The position numbers and the translations under genes were made by a program. DNA of 64,000 nucleotides from Epiperipatus broadwayi (taxonomy: Eukaryota > Onychophora > Udeonychophora > Euonychophora > Peripatidae): contig JAQFVV010000451.1 in NCBI GenBank assembly GCA_028023455.1, positions 498,001 to 562,000 on the forward strand. The letters run 5' to 3'. Shown here one piece after another: positions 38,364 to 50,149 of this stretch. The notes beneath the pieces were generated by a model. The model searched no databases. It had not been told where the DNA came from and was given only the letters and a program-made list of their open reading frames with translations. Numbering within the stretch: position 1 is the first letter of the stretch; every line of letters begins with the position of its first letter.

Positions 38364-39100
38364 GATCTTTAATAAACCACAAATACCCTGAGCAAATTTT
38401 GTCAAAATGAAATATTTTTATCTGTTTACATAAAGTCGTATACTTTAAATCTGATAAAAGCACTGCCAGAGAGAAATTGCGCATATATATTAAACACGAG
38501 AACATATAAATAATTTTAAAACTAAATTTTGTTTTAAAAAAAAAAAAAAGTCAAAAGGTTGCAATTGATATGTTTTTTTGTTTTTTTTGTTGTAATATAA
38601 ATTATGCTTTAAGGTGTATAGGAGCGCACAGCCACGTAAGTTTATGATCGAAATGTGGTGCCTTACGATGAGTACCTTCGGGAATTACTTCAGTGTAACC
38701 CTATGTATGCATTTCAATCAGTCATAAATAAGTTGGTGGTATTTATAATTGTTCTGCAAATATACACGTTTAAACCCATTATTTCTTAAAACATATTTAT
38801 CTCAATGCAACCTTCTTTAAATAAATAATTTATAAAATAACTTGCTTGTTATGCCGTGTGTAAAAATAAAATGTATAAAATAAAATAGAACTCTTGTGGG
38901 GAGGGGTGTAAACGTAAATGGTCCTTAGGTAAGCAATAGTCAACATTTTCTTTTTCTTTTTGTATATAGTCTTTTTGTAAAATTATTAACCGGATGTTTT
39001 GTAAATGTCTTCGTCAATCGTGCACCGCAATTACTAACCCTAAGTAAAATATATATATATATTTTTTTTATCATTTTTTTTTAAGTAACTTTACTGATAT
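38364..39100 (+). other. Second leader/internal region
   Basis: Aligns in patches with 36285-37009: the ATTGCGCATAT block, a G-rich tract near 38898-38908, and ATTACTAACCCTAAGTAAA near 39031-39049. Non-coding. Contains long adjacent A and T runs as at 38145-38240 in the preceding LTR. Confidence 0.6.
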
Positions 39101-40923
39101 AAATTCGAGGAATAAGTTTAACATTTAGATTTTTATCTTAATTTTTAATTTTACATTTAAAATAGCTTGCTATAATGTTTAATATTTTATTTAGAGGGTC
39201 GAGTATGAAGGGACTACATAGGTCTGCATTTGAAAGGAAAATATTCTTCCCTGATTTAACCTTAGGCAACAAATTTCGCAATCAACTGGCGCCAATCCAT
39301 CTGATACATTCATGTATTCAATGTAGCATGATACGACAACACAAAATACTATATTGTCAGGAATTGCATCTGAACAATAAGTAGAAATAGAGAAGACATT
39401 GACTCTCCACCAACAGGAATGTGACATCTGTGGGCAAGTAGATCAATAAACTAAAAACTCCATAGGAATGGACTCGGTCTTCTGCACTTACAAACCCATC
39501 CATAGGCAAACAGAGGGTATGTGGCGTATATCTATAATCCTGCCCGTAGCGGATCTCATACTACATGTACTAATTACACAAATATATCAATCCATTGAAC
39601 CAATTCAACTACGAAATGAATAACCTAAGATTACCCTCCCTTAATACAACTTTACAAAACTATATAGCCATTCGCGCCCGACTTAATTTTAACATTTATA
39701 TACGTTCGCACAGATTTATTTAAAAATGTTGGGTATAGATCGATTACACAGATTCCAGGTCAAAAACATTTCAAAATAAACATAAACGATCAAAATACAA
39801 AATTATTGATACCGACAATTGCAGAGGGAAACTTATAAGTAACCCAATAGTATTCACCATAAGATACTTGCATTGTCACCAATAACTTAAAAGACATCCG
39901 AATAAATACATTTTAGATACTCACCGTAAGGTATCATTATTTATCAATGTCTATATATTTTGATCAAATATGAAAACAAAATCTAATTATCCGAAAGAAT
40001 CCATCAAGCGTCTATAGACAACTTAAATGTAATGCATTTAATAATTTCTCCAATAAAATATTACTACACATAAAAATATTAAAAGGAAATGATTCTTTTC
40101 ACAATGGAAAGATATAAAATTAACCATTATTAATTTGATTTAAACTTACAAAAGTCAGATAAGAGTCCATTTTAAATAAGTGGCTTGTTTATTAATTTGT
40201 TCAACTTGAGAAAGTTCTTGATTATTTAAAAACTTTTAAGTTCATTGTTAACAGCTTAGGAAGAAGAGTCCAGGTTCTTGTTTTTCCACGGAGTCCTTGT
40301 TTGAAACCCGGTCAGATGTTCCGGAGGTAGCATTAGCTGGTTCCTTTCGGTATCACAATCAGTTCATTTTTTAAAATAGAGATAGAGTGTGTGATATTGC
40401 GTCTCTATACCACTAAACAAACAGTGAACTGCCCAATACTCAATATTTCTCCTTTTTATATTATCCACAAGGATTCACTGAACAAAACATCACTAATCTG
40501 TTTTTTCGTTATGGTGGGCCAAGGCTTAGTGCTTCCATTTGTCAAGCTAAAATCTCTTTCTTCTCTTATCTAACTTTCCATCTGACTTTTTAATTAAACA
40601 GCTTTTAGATAATTAATAAACAATCATTTCCTTTTATAGATTACAGGAATTAATTAATACCTGTTTTTATTTTAACTTACGTTATTTTTTTATTAACATA
40701 TTTTTATATTTCAATCTTGTATTTTTTTATTTAAAAAAAATACATTCAAATACCTTTTTTTTTTTGTTTATGAAAAAAAAAATATTTTTAAAGTTTAACA
40801 TCTGTGCGAATGTATACACGTTTAACAATGTTTTAATTTTAGCGTTTAGTTTTTTACTTTTATTTGCGAACTTTTAAGTTTTTATTTTAAATTAATGTAA
40901 CGACATATTTATATATCGTTACA
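39101..40923 (-). repeat. LTR3, inverted copy of LTR1
   Basis: Reverse complement of 34129-35980, including the A-before-B order. It ends CATATTTATATATCGTTACA. Small differences exist, such as a 2-bp change opposite 34530 and a rearranged bit opposite 34640. The last 290 bp of a full LTR and a primer site are missing at its inner end. Confidence 0.78.
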
Positions 40924-41520
40924 GTAGTAAGGAATGGGATAAAAGAATAAATTTATTAATAAAGACTAAGGAGTTAGAGAGATGGAGAAATAGTATGGAG
41001 AGTAAAAAGAGTTTAAATATATATAGAAATAAACAGAATATTAGGTGTGAGTTAATATATGATAATAGTAAGGAAAGTAGTTTATTGTTTAAGGCTCGAA
41101 CGGGATCTTTAGCTACAAAAGAATATACATGTAAATGGAAAAATATGCGTGATTTATTTTGTAAATTATGTACGGAAGGAATTGAAAATATTAGGCATTT
41201 GTTAATTGAATGTAAATGTTTGAAAACAGAAAGGGTACATATAATGAAGTTGTGGAAAAATAAATATGAAAAGAGTGATTATACAAAAAGTGAATTATTG
41301 GTTTTTATGCTGGGTTTGGGAAAAGAGAAGGGGGATTTAGATATAAAGGTTATAGAGTTGACAAAGATTATGTTGTGGAAATGGGATAGAGCAGATTATG
41401 GGTAAATTTAGAGTGGGGAATGTAAAATAAAGTGGCTAACAGGTTTATCTGGGCCTAATTGCTGAGATATTCTTGACTTCGTTTAAGGAGAAGCCATAAT
41501 ACATCACATCACATACTGTA
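40924..41520 (+). pseudogene. Non-LTR retrotransposon, 3' part of interrupted copy
   Basis: Continues the LINE frame of 33376-34128 from SKEWDKRINLL to a stop at 41403-41405. It includes a C-terminal zinc-knuckle-like motif CKLCTEGIENIRHLLIEC (C-x2-C ... H-x4-C), common at the end of several LINE clades. The 3' UTR follows and ends near 41500 in short ATCAC-type repeats (CATCACATCACATAC), as LINE tails do. This part has no stop of its own, so the LTR insertion probably did much of the damage. Confidence 0.8.
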
Positions 41521-43644
41521 AAGTTAGTTATCCTGTACATAAATCAGTAACTATCACATGCTTTTAGAAATTATATTTAATTACACTACTGAGGGATTGA
41601 GAGCTGTTACAATTAATGATAAACACTTTATACTGTATACATTTTGGATTTATCCAGCTTATTAATTAACATTAAACCAATATTTTGGCAACATCATTCA
41701 TATAGTGGTGATCATTCAAGCTAATGGGGCATTGGAAAAAAATTTTGATTTCCAGTGTCTTTTCGCTTTAAATATTCTCATTTTTTTTTTGGATGAGAGC
41801 AATTTATTTAGCATATTTTTTTAAAGAGTGTTCAATTATTAACAAAATATGATAAAGAAATTTATTAAATATTTCAACCATGAGATAGTGGTTTTATTAA
41901 AGTCTTTCACTTGTGCCATTTTAGCCTTACATTTAAAAGTTATTATTTGTTTCATGGTTTGCAGTTGTTCATGTCTACGTAGATCAGTGACTATTGGATT
42001 TCATTTATGAAGCAGGTAAATGCAATCATAAGCAAGTTATCCTGAATATGTTGATGAAACTTCATTTGTAGCTTCAGAAGATCAAATCCAGATTAGTAAA
42101 CTGTTGGATCTGGAAAAAAAAAAAATTTGTTTGGCACTGATAAAATTTCTTTTTTTTTTTTTTCGCCATAATTCTTTATAATCCTTGGCAGAATATCCAG
42201 AAAGAGATCTTGATTTTAAACAAATCTTAAGTAGTGAAATTGTATCTTGACTTATTAGCACATTCTGCTACTGTGAAGTAATAGACTTATGTGTGATAGT
42301 AATATTTCTCATGATAATACTTGAGTATTCAAATGTTTAGTGTAGAAATATGTTATCAAAAAGACACAATATTCAGTAAAATATACTATTGATGTCTAGA
42401 GAGCTATCTATAAAGTACTTATGTCATAATTACAATTAATCCGATTTAGCTTTCAAGAAAGTTATTCCTAGAAATTAATTTAAATATAATCTTAAAATAA
42501 GACTATAGTTTAAGGTTAATAGCGTGGAGTAAAATTGTATTTCAGTCTATTATTTCCAAAAATTATATTCTGCTTAAATGAAAAATTGAATATACTGTTT
42601 TTGATAAATTAGTTAAAACATTAATTTATAATCTTTTTATATTCTTATTGAAAGGCTTTTCTACTTCAGAAAAGGATCTCTTTTGTGAAATCAAAGCAGT
42701 ATTGTCAGCACATATGCATTTCTTGCATTCTATTGAAAATTACTCTTAAGTATATTAAATAAAAAATGCAAAAACGTTTTCCTGCATTTAAGGATTTTGA
42801 AATTTTTAAAAGACCATTTTTCTAAACAGCATCCCAATCTAAGATTAGATCAGTAAAGGTAGTATCTATTTTTATTTTTTAACAACTATCTCAATGTGAG
42901 TTGTTTAAGAATTTTATTCACAGAAACTTTTTTCTAGCCTAAACCCAGCCTGCTTTATAAATAGATGAATCTCTACTGTTAACTAATTCTTGTTATTATG
43001 ATTTTTTTCAAGTACTTTGACAGAAACACATAACCATAATATTGAGTTATATTGGATTTTTTTTTATCATTGTTGGATTTATTTGATTTTAAGACTGCTA
43101 TAGTTTTGCTTTTACACCAAATTATTGGAACACTTTTTATATAAATAATGTTATTGTATAATTTTGTCAGTTATGCTTTAACTTTATGATATCTGCTCCT
43201 GAAGCCTTTTTTGGTTTAAAACAATCAACGACATGTTCACTACAATCTATTGATTTTATTATCATATTAAATTAGCATTGTCAAAGAGAAGCTTGCAATT
43301 CTCATTTAATGCTTTTTTTCATTTGTAACAAGATTGGATGCTCTGATATATAAGATTGATAATCTCATTAGTAACGATATTAGTGTTTTTTTAGAAATGC
43401 TTTTACAATCACCAAACATAGATAAAAGAGATCAGAGCTTCCAAACATTTTTTTCTGGATCATCCAGTGATTTTATAAGTTTGTCACTGTTGTGTCTGGC
43501 TTGATTTACAGATTTGATTCCAAACCAACAGAAAAAGTAATGACAAACTACTCAACAATATGTATAATTTACTAGTTACAAAAATACACGTTAGTTAATC
43601 ATTAATATAAATATAGTTTATACAATAATGATGAGTTAGTCATA
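41521..43644. other. AT-rich spacer
   Basis: No supported gene. Long A and T runs near 42110-42160. Confidence 0.5.
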
Positions 43645-43850
43645 CCTAGTGATGGAAGTCTCTTCCAGCTATATGATTAGCCTGCCTTGCAAGTTCAAGT
43701 AAGACTCTTCCAGCTGTAGTGGATAGCTTGCCTCGAGTCGGCTCTAGTGTGAACTCTTCCAGTTGCACTCAGACAGCTTGTCTCGAGTTGACTGCAGTCG
43801 TAGCCATTTCCAGTCCCAGATGGACTTGCCTCACTGCGTAGATGTATCAG
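43645..43850 (+). repeat. Degenerate ~50-bp tandem repeat in a GC-richer island
   Basis: Four loose copies share CTCTTCCAG near the start and AGCTTGCCTCGAGT or similar near the end (starts at about 43653, 43701, 43752 and 43806). The surrounding 43640-44110 has clearly higher G+C than its neighbours. It may be part of an unrecognised LTR or a satellite-like repeat. Confidence 0.5.
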
Positions 43851-44110
43851 TAATGACTAGTAAAGACACCCTTGTAGGCAGAGGATGATCAGTCATTCAG
43901 GTTGACAGAAGTTAATGCTCTCTCCCTTTGCTTCCAAAAAGGCTGACTATTTATTGTCAGATCCCCTAACTTACTGGGAACATTCAGATTCAGAGCGCGA
44001 ACCCCAATGAAGGATATATCCCTATTGGATAGCAACCAGGTACTAGCCAATCAGTGAAGAAATCTGGACTAGTCCACTTCTGAAGGCAGGGTCAAATATG
44101 ACCGTCACTC

Positions 44111-44595
44111 ATAGAATTCTTGATTTTTAGTAAACGATAATTGTCTATAAAAGGCACTACTGGTTTTGATTCAACCTGGAATGAATTTCAGTATAATGAT
44201 ATTAACAAGCATTTATATATATGGACAAAAACTAAAGGATACATTCATGTCTTATCTGTGAAAATCTTACCTTTAATATATATGGTATTATATTTAACTA
44301 CACATTGTATAATAATGTGATTTATTCTATTCATGTGATCAGACAAAAAAGATGTAAATTTTGGTTACAATAAAAACATTACTATAAATAATGATTACAA
44401 ATGTAATTCTGCAAAAGTATTTCTTATATTAGTTTTGATTAAAGACCAACCACGGGTTTAGCACCTATTAGTAAATGAAGGCTATGTGTTTTGCAGTTAT
44501 GTCATTGGCACTCATCTGGCCAAATCTAGATGAAAGTGGACAAGACTTTAACTATTATAACTTTATCTTTCTTATTGCATTGCCAAATCAATTTA
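44111..44595. other. AT-rich stretch
   Basis: Nothing recognised. Minus-strand sequence from 44595 down to 44450 may belong to the same retroelement tail as the inverted repeat that follows. Confidence 0.35.
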
Positions 44596-44775
44596 ATATT
44601 ATCTATGTTCTTTATTACTTTTTACAATACTTCCTTTTCTACTATTGATTTGAAAATATAAGTAGAAGTTCTGAAGAAGATTACTAGGGCAATCGAAACT
44701 ATCAATAGGGGGCTGTACAAAAAAAAAGGCATTGAAAAAGTAATAAAGAACGTAGATGATATTAATATTATATTT
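44596..44775. repeat. Inverted repeat with a hammerhead-like PLE tail motif
   Basis: Arms 44596-44640 and 44733-44775 share TTCTTTATTACTTTTT on opposite strands. Between them, 44671-44700 reads CTGAAGA, AGATT, loop, AATCGAAAC. This matches C-U-G-A-N-G-A, a short stem (GATT/AATC) and GAAA, with one extra A. It resembles tails of Penelope-like elements; no endonuclease sequence adjoins it. Confidence 0.4.
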
Positions 44776-45479
44776 TAACTATTATAACTAAATATTTATG
44801 GGATGGCTATTTGACAATCTAAAAAAGTTTCCAAAGTTTACTCAAACCCCAGATTGTAAACATGGTAGAGGAGCGAGATTATCATTACATTACAGTGATA
44901 TTTTAAAATAAAATTTTAAAAAATATTTTTAAAAAAATTAAGATATATGTGTGCATTTAAATATTCTGCTGGAGGTTGATTGAAATGATTAGACAATAAA
45001 ATATTTGATGATGTATTTTAACACAACTAGAATTAATATATTAATATTCATAGCTATATCACGATATCTTAACTTCAGTAAAATATATATATTAATGTTG
45101 TCAGAGATTGGCAAAAATATTTGTCATAAATAATTTGGCAACGTCATCTTTTCCAGATATGATGTAATCATTTGGCAATATTGCAACTGTTATCTAAAAA
45201 AATATAAGGGGGGGGGGTAATTTGGAAATTATATACTTAAATTTTATTATTTATTTGTCTTTCTAATAAACAATTTAAACGTACGTTTTTAATGGTTTAT
45301 TTATTAAAAATTGTTATTTCATAAGAGAAAAGTTTACGTTTGGAACGAAGTCAAAAAAAATTATCAGTTGATTTGAATCTTTCCGTCAAGAAAATATGAT
45401 AAAAATTGTTTTTTCTATGACGGTATAAATTACGGAAAGCATCTTATACTTATTTACAAAGCGTCACGATAAGTTGAGA

Positions 45480-45633
45480 GTTGATTGGTCAATTTAATAT
45501 TCCTGATAACTTTGTATAAACTGATATATAAACAAGTTTTTATTTTTTAATCTCTGTTTAAACAACCGTAAGAACTTAACTCTTGGACTTGGTTAACTTA
45601 ATTATCTGACAAAATGGGTCTTTTAGATGAAAG
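45480..45633 (+). promoter_or_regulatory. Second candidate promoter with a short first coding exon
   Basis: ATTGG (inverted CCAAT) at 45484-45488, TATATAAAC at 45525-45533, and about 80 bp later ATG at 45614 in good context (AAA before it). The frame reads MGLLDE and then meets a possible donor, AAG|GTTAGC, at 45633/45634; read through, it stops after 24 codons. The local sequence is less AT-biased than its surroundings. Plausible as the 5' end of an unknown gene, but no downstream exon was recognised. Confidence 0.28.
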
Positions 45634-45639
45634 GTTAGC

Positions 45640-48407
45640 TGATTTAATTTTTAATGATTTTTTTTCTTTTAAGAAAAGAATAAAATAATTTTATGCTCTA
45701 AATGTATTTTGTTAAAAAAAATATATTACTATTTTTATTATTAATTGCTTTGCAATTTAGTATGTGATGGTTGAAAGTGCTCTTATTTTCAAATTCGATC
45801 CTAATTAGAGAGGAAATTTTATCTCTGCCCATATTTCGTTTTAAAATGGTTATTTCTAGATATTACAGTAAGATTAATTATTTATAATAAGCTTGATATT
45901 TCAAAATCATCTCTCATGGTTTCTTTTATATATAAGAAATTCATTGCCGATAGGGAATGGTTATGAGTATATAATTGCTTGAAAAATAGGGCAAGAGATA
46001 AAAAGCTTTGAGAAATGAGTAGTGAAATATAAGACATTCTTTTAAGGAGTTGATAATTAGGCAATAAAACAGCTTAGGGCTCCATACCTCTAAAGAAAAT
46101 CAGTGAAGTCTCCAGGCACATTAAGTACCAGATGTTAGTGGTAGTTTGGGTCTTAAATGGGAGTTTTCATTTAATTTTTCTCCTTTTATTCCTCTAATTA
46201 AGAATAACTAGATATCCATTGGCTAATTAATAATCGGATGTCTGGGCCAGCTATTGGGGACAAAAAATGTCAAGTTTATTTGGAATCTAAAAAAAAAAAA
46301 CAATTTTAATGTGGCATAAATTTGAACCTCATGCTATGGTTATAATATGCCTATTCAATGTTAATAATATCTGTAATTCTGTGAAAAATAGTTTAGGGTG
46401 GATACTATTATCAAATAATCTTGTTGGCAGCAGATATTTATTCCTTTCTACTTTTTTAATATATATTTCATATCTCAACTTAATGTTGAATTGATCATAT
46501 TAATTTTTTGTTAATGATTTTGTTGAGATTTATAAAAACTTTTCCAACTCATTTAGCATATGTGCAAAATGTTATAACCCACATTAAGAATAATTTCTAT
46601 CATTTTTAGTTTTGTGTGAATATATATCATAAATTACTGAAGTTTCAAGATTAGATATTGCATACTTAATATTTATTTTCTGTTAATAGTAATAACTTTA
46701 AAAGTGAAGCAATACAATTCATTGAATTAAAATAGTGACAAGAATATGATCAAGTCTATTGCTTTAACATGCTATATTCAGATGGTTCTTAACTTCACAT
46801 TCATGACCAAAGTTTAGGTCTTTAGGTGTGAATGAAATTGCAACACATTTTTTCCCACTTAATTTTATTTCAGGCTTTTTTTAATCACTTAAGTCAGTTG
46901 AATATAATTATGTGATAACATAATTTATTGCAATAGTTTAATTTCACAACTATATTATAAACTTTATGAGCCCTTTCTGTTATTCTTATGTGTGAATGAT
47001 TTAAATGGTTTAATGAAGTTTATGATGTAACTCTAAAATTGAATGCTAAAACAAATTATGCTAAGAATGAAGTAGTAGCAGCAAAGTATTAAAGGTTAAG
47101 ATCAAGCATTATTACTTACTGCATGAATGAATAAAAAATTAAAATTATTATGAACATTAGACAACAATGCATGTCTAAATTTTTTTGTATCTAATTTACC
47201 TAGTTTATATAATCTTTTAAGAAATTTTTAACAAGCTCAATATTTTTTGTAATTATAACGTCAATAGTGATAATGTAAGTAGATGTAGCCATTCAAACTT
47301 CAGAAGATACGGAATGAAATGTTAAAAAATGAAATAAAAATAAATATTGGTGCATGTAAATAACTAAAGAATAGAAATATGATCACTCAAACTCACAATT
47401 CTATTGTTCTAATTAATACAAGAAATAATACACAGCATGAGAAGCTCATGATAAGCCCTATACTAACTGGAATGAGTGAAAATATTAAAAATAAAAGAAA
47501 GTGGAGAGAACTAGAGAAACCATAATGGTAATTTAGTTGTAAATGTTATTTATAATTAGTATAGTAAAGAGAGTTTTAAACATACTTATAACTTTTAAAC
47601 ATATGGGGGGAGGTGAGAAGGAATAAAATTAAATTAATGATTCTATTATGGTTATGTTTAATAATAATAGATAAAAGTTTAAGAAGTCTATCTAGGCTAA
47701 AAGTTATATAATATTTTCTAACCTAATAATTGATTTATAGTAATCATTAAAGTATTTGTTATTTGAGAAAGAATGGTGTTGTAGTTGTGATTGCAAGAAG
47801 TTTGGCACCTTTACATTAAATTGTAATATGTAATTATTTTCAATTTATTATAAAACATTTGAAGAAAAAGTTATGTTGGAAACTGTAACAGACAAAGTTT
47901 TCTATCTAATTGCAAAATGAGGTGAAATTGCTTATAATAGATTTTATAATATGTTGTAGGTGTGTTCATTTTAATCTAGCTAGTTCTACTTCTATAATTG
48001 AAGTGGGGTACTATTACTATTGTTATTATTAGATTTTATTGTGATTAAACAGTGATATTGATCTTAGGATTGTGGAAAAAATATCTAAGCTTTGTTTATG
48101 ATCAATGATAGTCCATGGTATAATTGGATCTTGCCTTTGCTGAATTCTCGGCATAGTTTATTTTAGACTCTCAATATTAGGATTATATCTTGAATGTTAA
48201 TGAACTCTGCATATCATTGAGATGCATAAAGCAAAAAATAACAAACTTTATTTGTGTCATAACTAAAAAAGCATAACATTAAGAAATACTGCAATAGTCA
48301 TAGACTTTATCTCTGGAAGAAACATTTTATATCAGAATATACATATAATCGTGTCACTCTAGGCAGTAATACTTAAATTATTACTTCACTAATCATTATA
48401 AATTAAT
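45640..48407. other. AT-rich spacer
   Basis: No gene. A segment near 47020-47065 is similar (about 75%) to 52348-52392, next to a LINE, so it may be a fragment of the same repeat. G10 lies just upstream at 45208-45217. Confidence 0.45.
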
Positions 48408-48548
48408 ATATATATGCACTGTATGCACAGATAATGAAGCTAGAAAATATATATTTAAAAGCGAAATTTTAGTAAATTAAAATTTCGCTTTTAAATACGT
48501 ATATATTTTCTAGCTTCATTATCTGCACATACAGCACATATATATATA
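48408..48548. repeat. Near-perfect 140-bp palindrome (MITE or foldback)
   Basis: Arms 48408-48470 and about 48479-48548 are inverted copies, for example AGATAATGAAGCTAGAAAAT against its complement, with TTAAAAGCGAAATTTT near a loop of about 10 bp. RNA or single-stranded DNA would form a long hairpin. Flanking TA repeats hide any target duplication; TA-target mariner-type MITE is one option. Confidence 0.72.
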
Positions 48549-48896
48549 CTAAGCAGTAATTAAATTTATTTTTATAAAAGTTATCTTTTTGATCTTTGGT
48601 TATTTATTACTTGTTCAAATTTTTAGTAAAAATTATTATCAGAATATATTTTACTGATTGATTTAATAATATAAAAATATTTGAAATTAAAATAATTAAT
48701 GCATTAAATGTTATTACATTTTTGAATAATTATACAATCTCTGGTTTAATTTTGTTTTAAAGTAATAATTGCTACTTAGAAGTAACTTAGATAGATATCC
48801 ATAAATTACTCACTAATAAATCATGTGAGCAGTTGATCAGGGAGGATTCAAATACAGCCATTTAATTTATTTACTCCTATTCATTGTTTTTTATTT

Positions 48897-48967
48897 CCCT
48901 CAGTTGGGAATTGATCTAAAAACCTTCAGCTCTTGATTCCAACTCTCCAACACTGTGCTAACCCTTT
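48897..48967 (-). repeat. tRNA-derived SINE head
   Basis: The minus strand starts GGGTTAGCACAGTGTTGGAG, an A box with typical tRNA D-arm sequence, and reaches AGATCAATTCCC, a B-box/T-loop relic, about 40 nt later. The whole is about 70 nt, tRNA length. Mutations in the T arm rule out a functional tRNA. The SINE body probably continues toward 48840. Confidence 0.5.
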
Positions 48968-49279
48968 ACAGTACTTACATATTAGACTTGCTATTCCTTT
49001 TTACCTTTATGATAAATGTATAATCTTACAATCCCATCAAATAAACTTTGCAATCTCATCTAATAACATGTTAGGTGATAAATTTACACTTTCATTTATT
49101 GTCCAAGTTTCATTTGGACAAGTTCTTCTCAAAATGTTTTTTATTTCAGTACTGTCAATTGCATTTTTCAAATGTTTTTATTTCATAGTTCTATCAATTG
49201 CATTTTTTGGTTTAGCAGACAAAACTGTAATAGATTGGAATAACTATATGCAGGAAGTTTGTGCCACTGTGATGTTAGG

Positions 49280-50144
49280 GTGAGAAAAACATAAAATTGG
49301 AGAACCTAACAAAATCGTTGAAATTGACAAGATCCTTTCCACAAAAAGAAAAAACCAAACTGAGTGAATTCTTCCAGAACAATAGATGTTTGGTGGCTTG
49401 TGCTAGGAGACTGGTGGGTATTTCATCATGAGAATTCATAACAGAACAACAGCAACTCTGATGAAAGACATCAAACAAAATATGGAAGAGGAATCTACAA
49501 TTTATTTAAATTATTGTCTTTTAGTTCTCTCAGTAGAACACTTTTCTTTCTAAAATATTTCAACACCATTTTTAATTGTGCCTCTCCAATGTCTTTGTGA
49601 GAATTCTTATAACATAGATGGAGTTCTACTTCTATGAAATTGATGCTCAACTATAAAACACTTTTAGGAAGTTTTTCATTGTTTATTCATTTTACATATC
49701 CAATCCAACAAAGATGTGATTTTACAATAACGGAGCCACTAGTATTATATCTAGCAAGCTGAAGAACATATTGAATGATTTTATTGTCTTGCCATTATAT
49801 TTTTAAAATTTTATGCAATAATCTTAAATGAAACTTTGCTAATGGTTTTATATTGTGGTAATAGGTATCCAAGTTTCACAGCCATAGATTAAATTAGGTA
49901 AAATAATACCTTAGTTGCAATTGTTACTTCCCTGTGATTAAATGCTCTATCTTTTAACATGTTAAAGCAGTAACAGCAGCACATTGTATCTAAGTCCACT
50001 TTTTTGCTTATAAAACTATTTTTAAACTTGTTTACATTGTCAAGTTGATAATGATCCAAGCTGAAAATTGCTGAGGATTTTTCTTCCATTATTGGCTGAT
50101 AAAGAACTTGAGTTTTGTGAACATTAATTAATAAATTGAGATTT
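49280..50144 (-). pseudogene. LINE reverse transcriptase, 3' part (split by a solo LTR)
   Basis: Minus strand, after the LTR: NLNLLINVHKTQVLYQP, then IFSLDHYQLDNVNKFK and SKKVDLDT, then LIYGCETWI and a degraded tail to about 49500 or beyond. It matches the region after YADD in LINEs whose proteins read ..LTIN.KKT.VL.QP... and LLYG.E.W. It joins the upstream half at 52020 in frame. Stops and a lost YLG motif show decay. Confidence 0.75.
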
Positions 50145-50149
50145 TTATA

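Larger units (their letters stand above)
34129..40923 (+). mobile_element. LTR retroelement composite with inverted terminal LTRs, 6.8 kb
   Basis: Inserted into a LINE. Flanking GTAG (34125-34128 and 40924-40927) is a 4-bp target duplication; deleting the insert and one GTAG rejoins the LINE in frame (...CYS, then SKEWDKR...). The order is LTR1 (34129-36266), primer site and leader (36267-37009), partial LTR2 in the same direction (37010-38340), second leader (38341-39100), and inverted LTR3 (39101-40923). LTR1 and LTR3 arms match over about 1.8 kb with few differences, so the whole looks like a foldback element. No gag or pol is encoded, so it is non-autonomous (LARD/TRIM-like). An ordinary LTR element would have direct, not inverted, terminal LTRs; an inversion between LTRs or a template switch is the likely origin. 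Confidence 0.75.
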
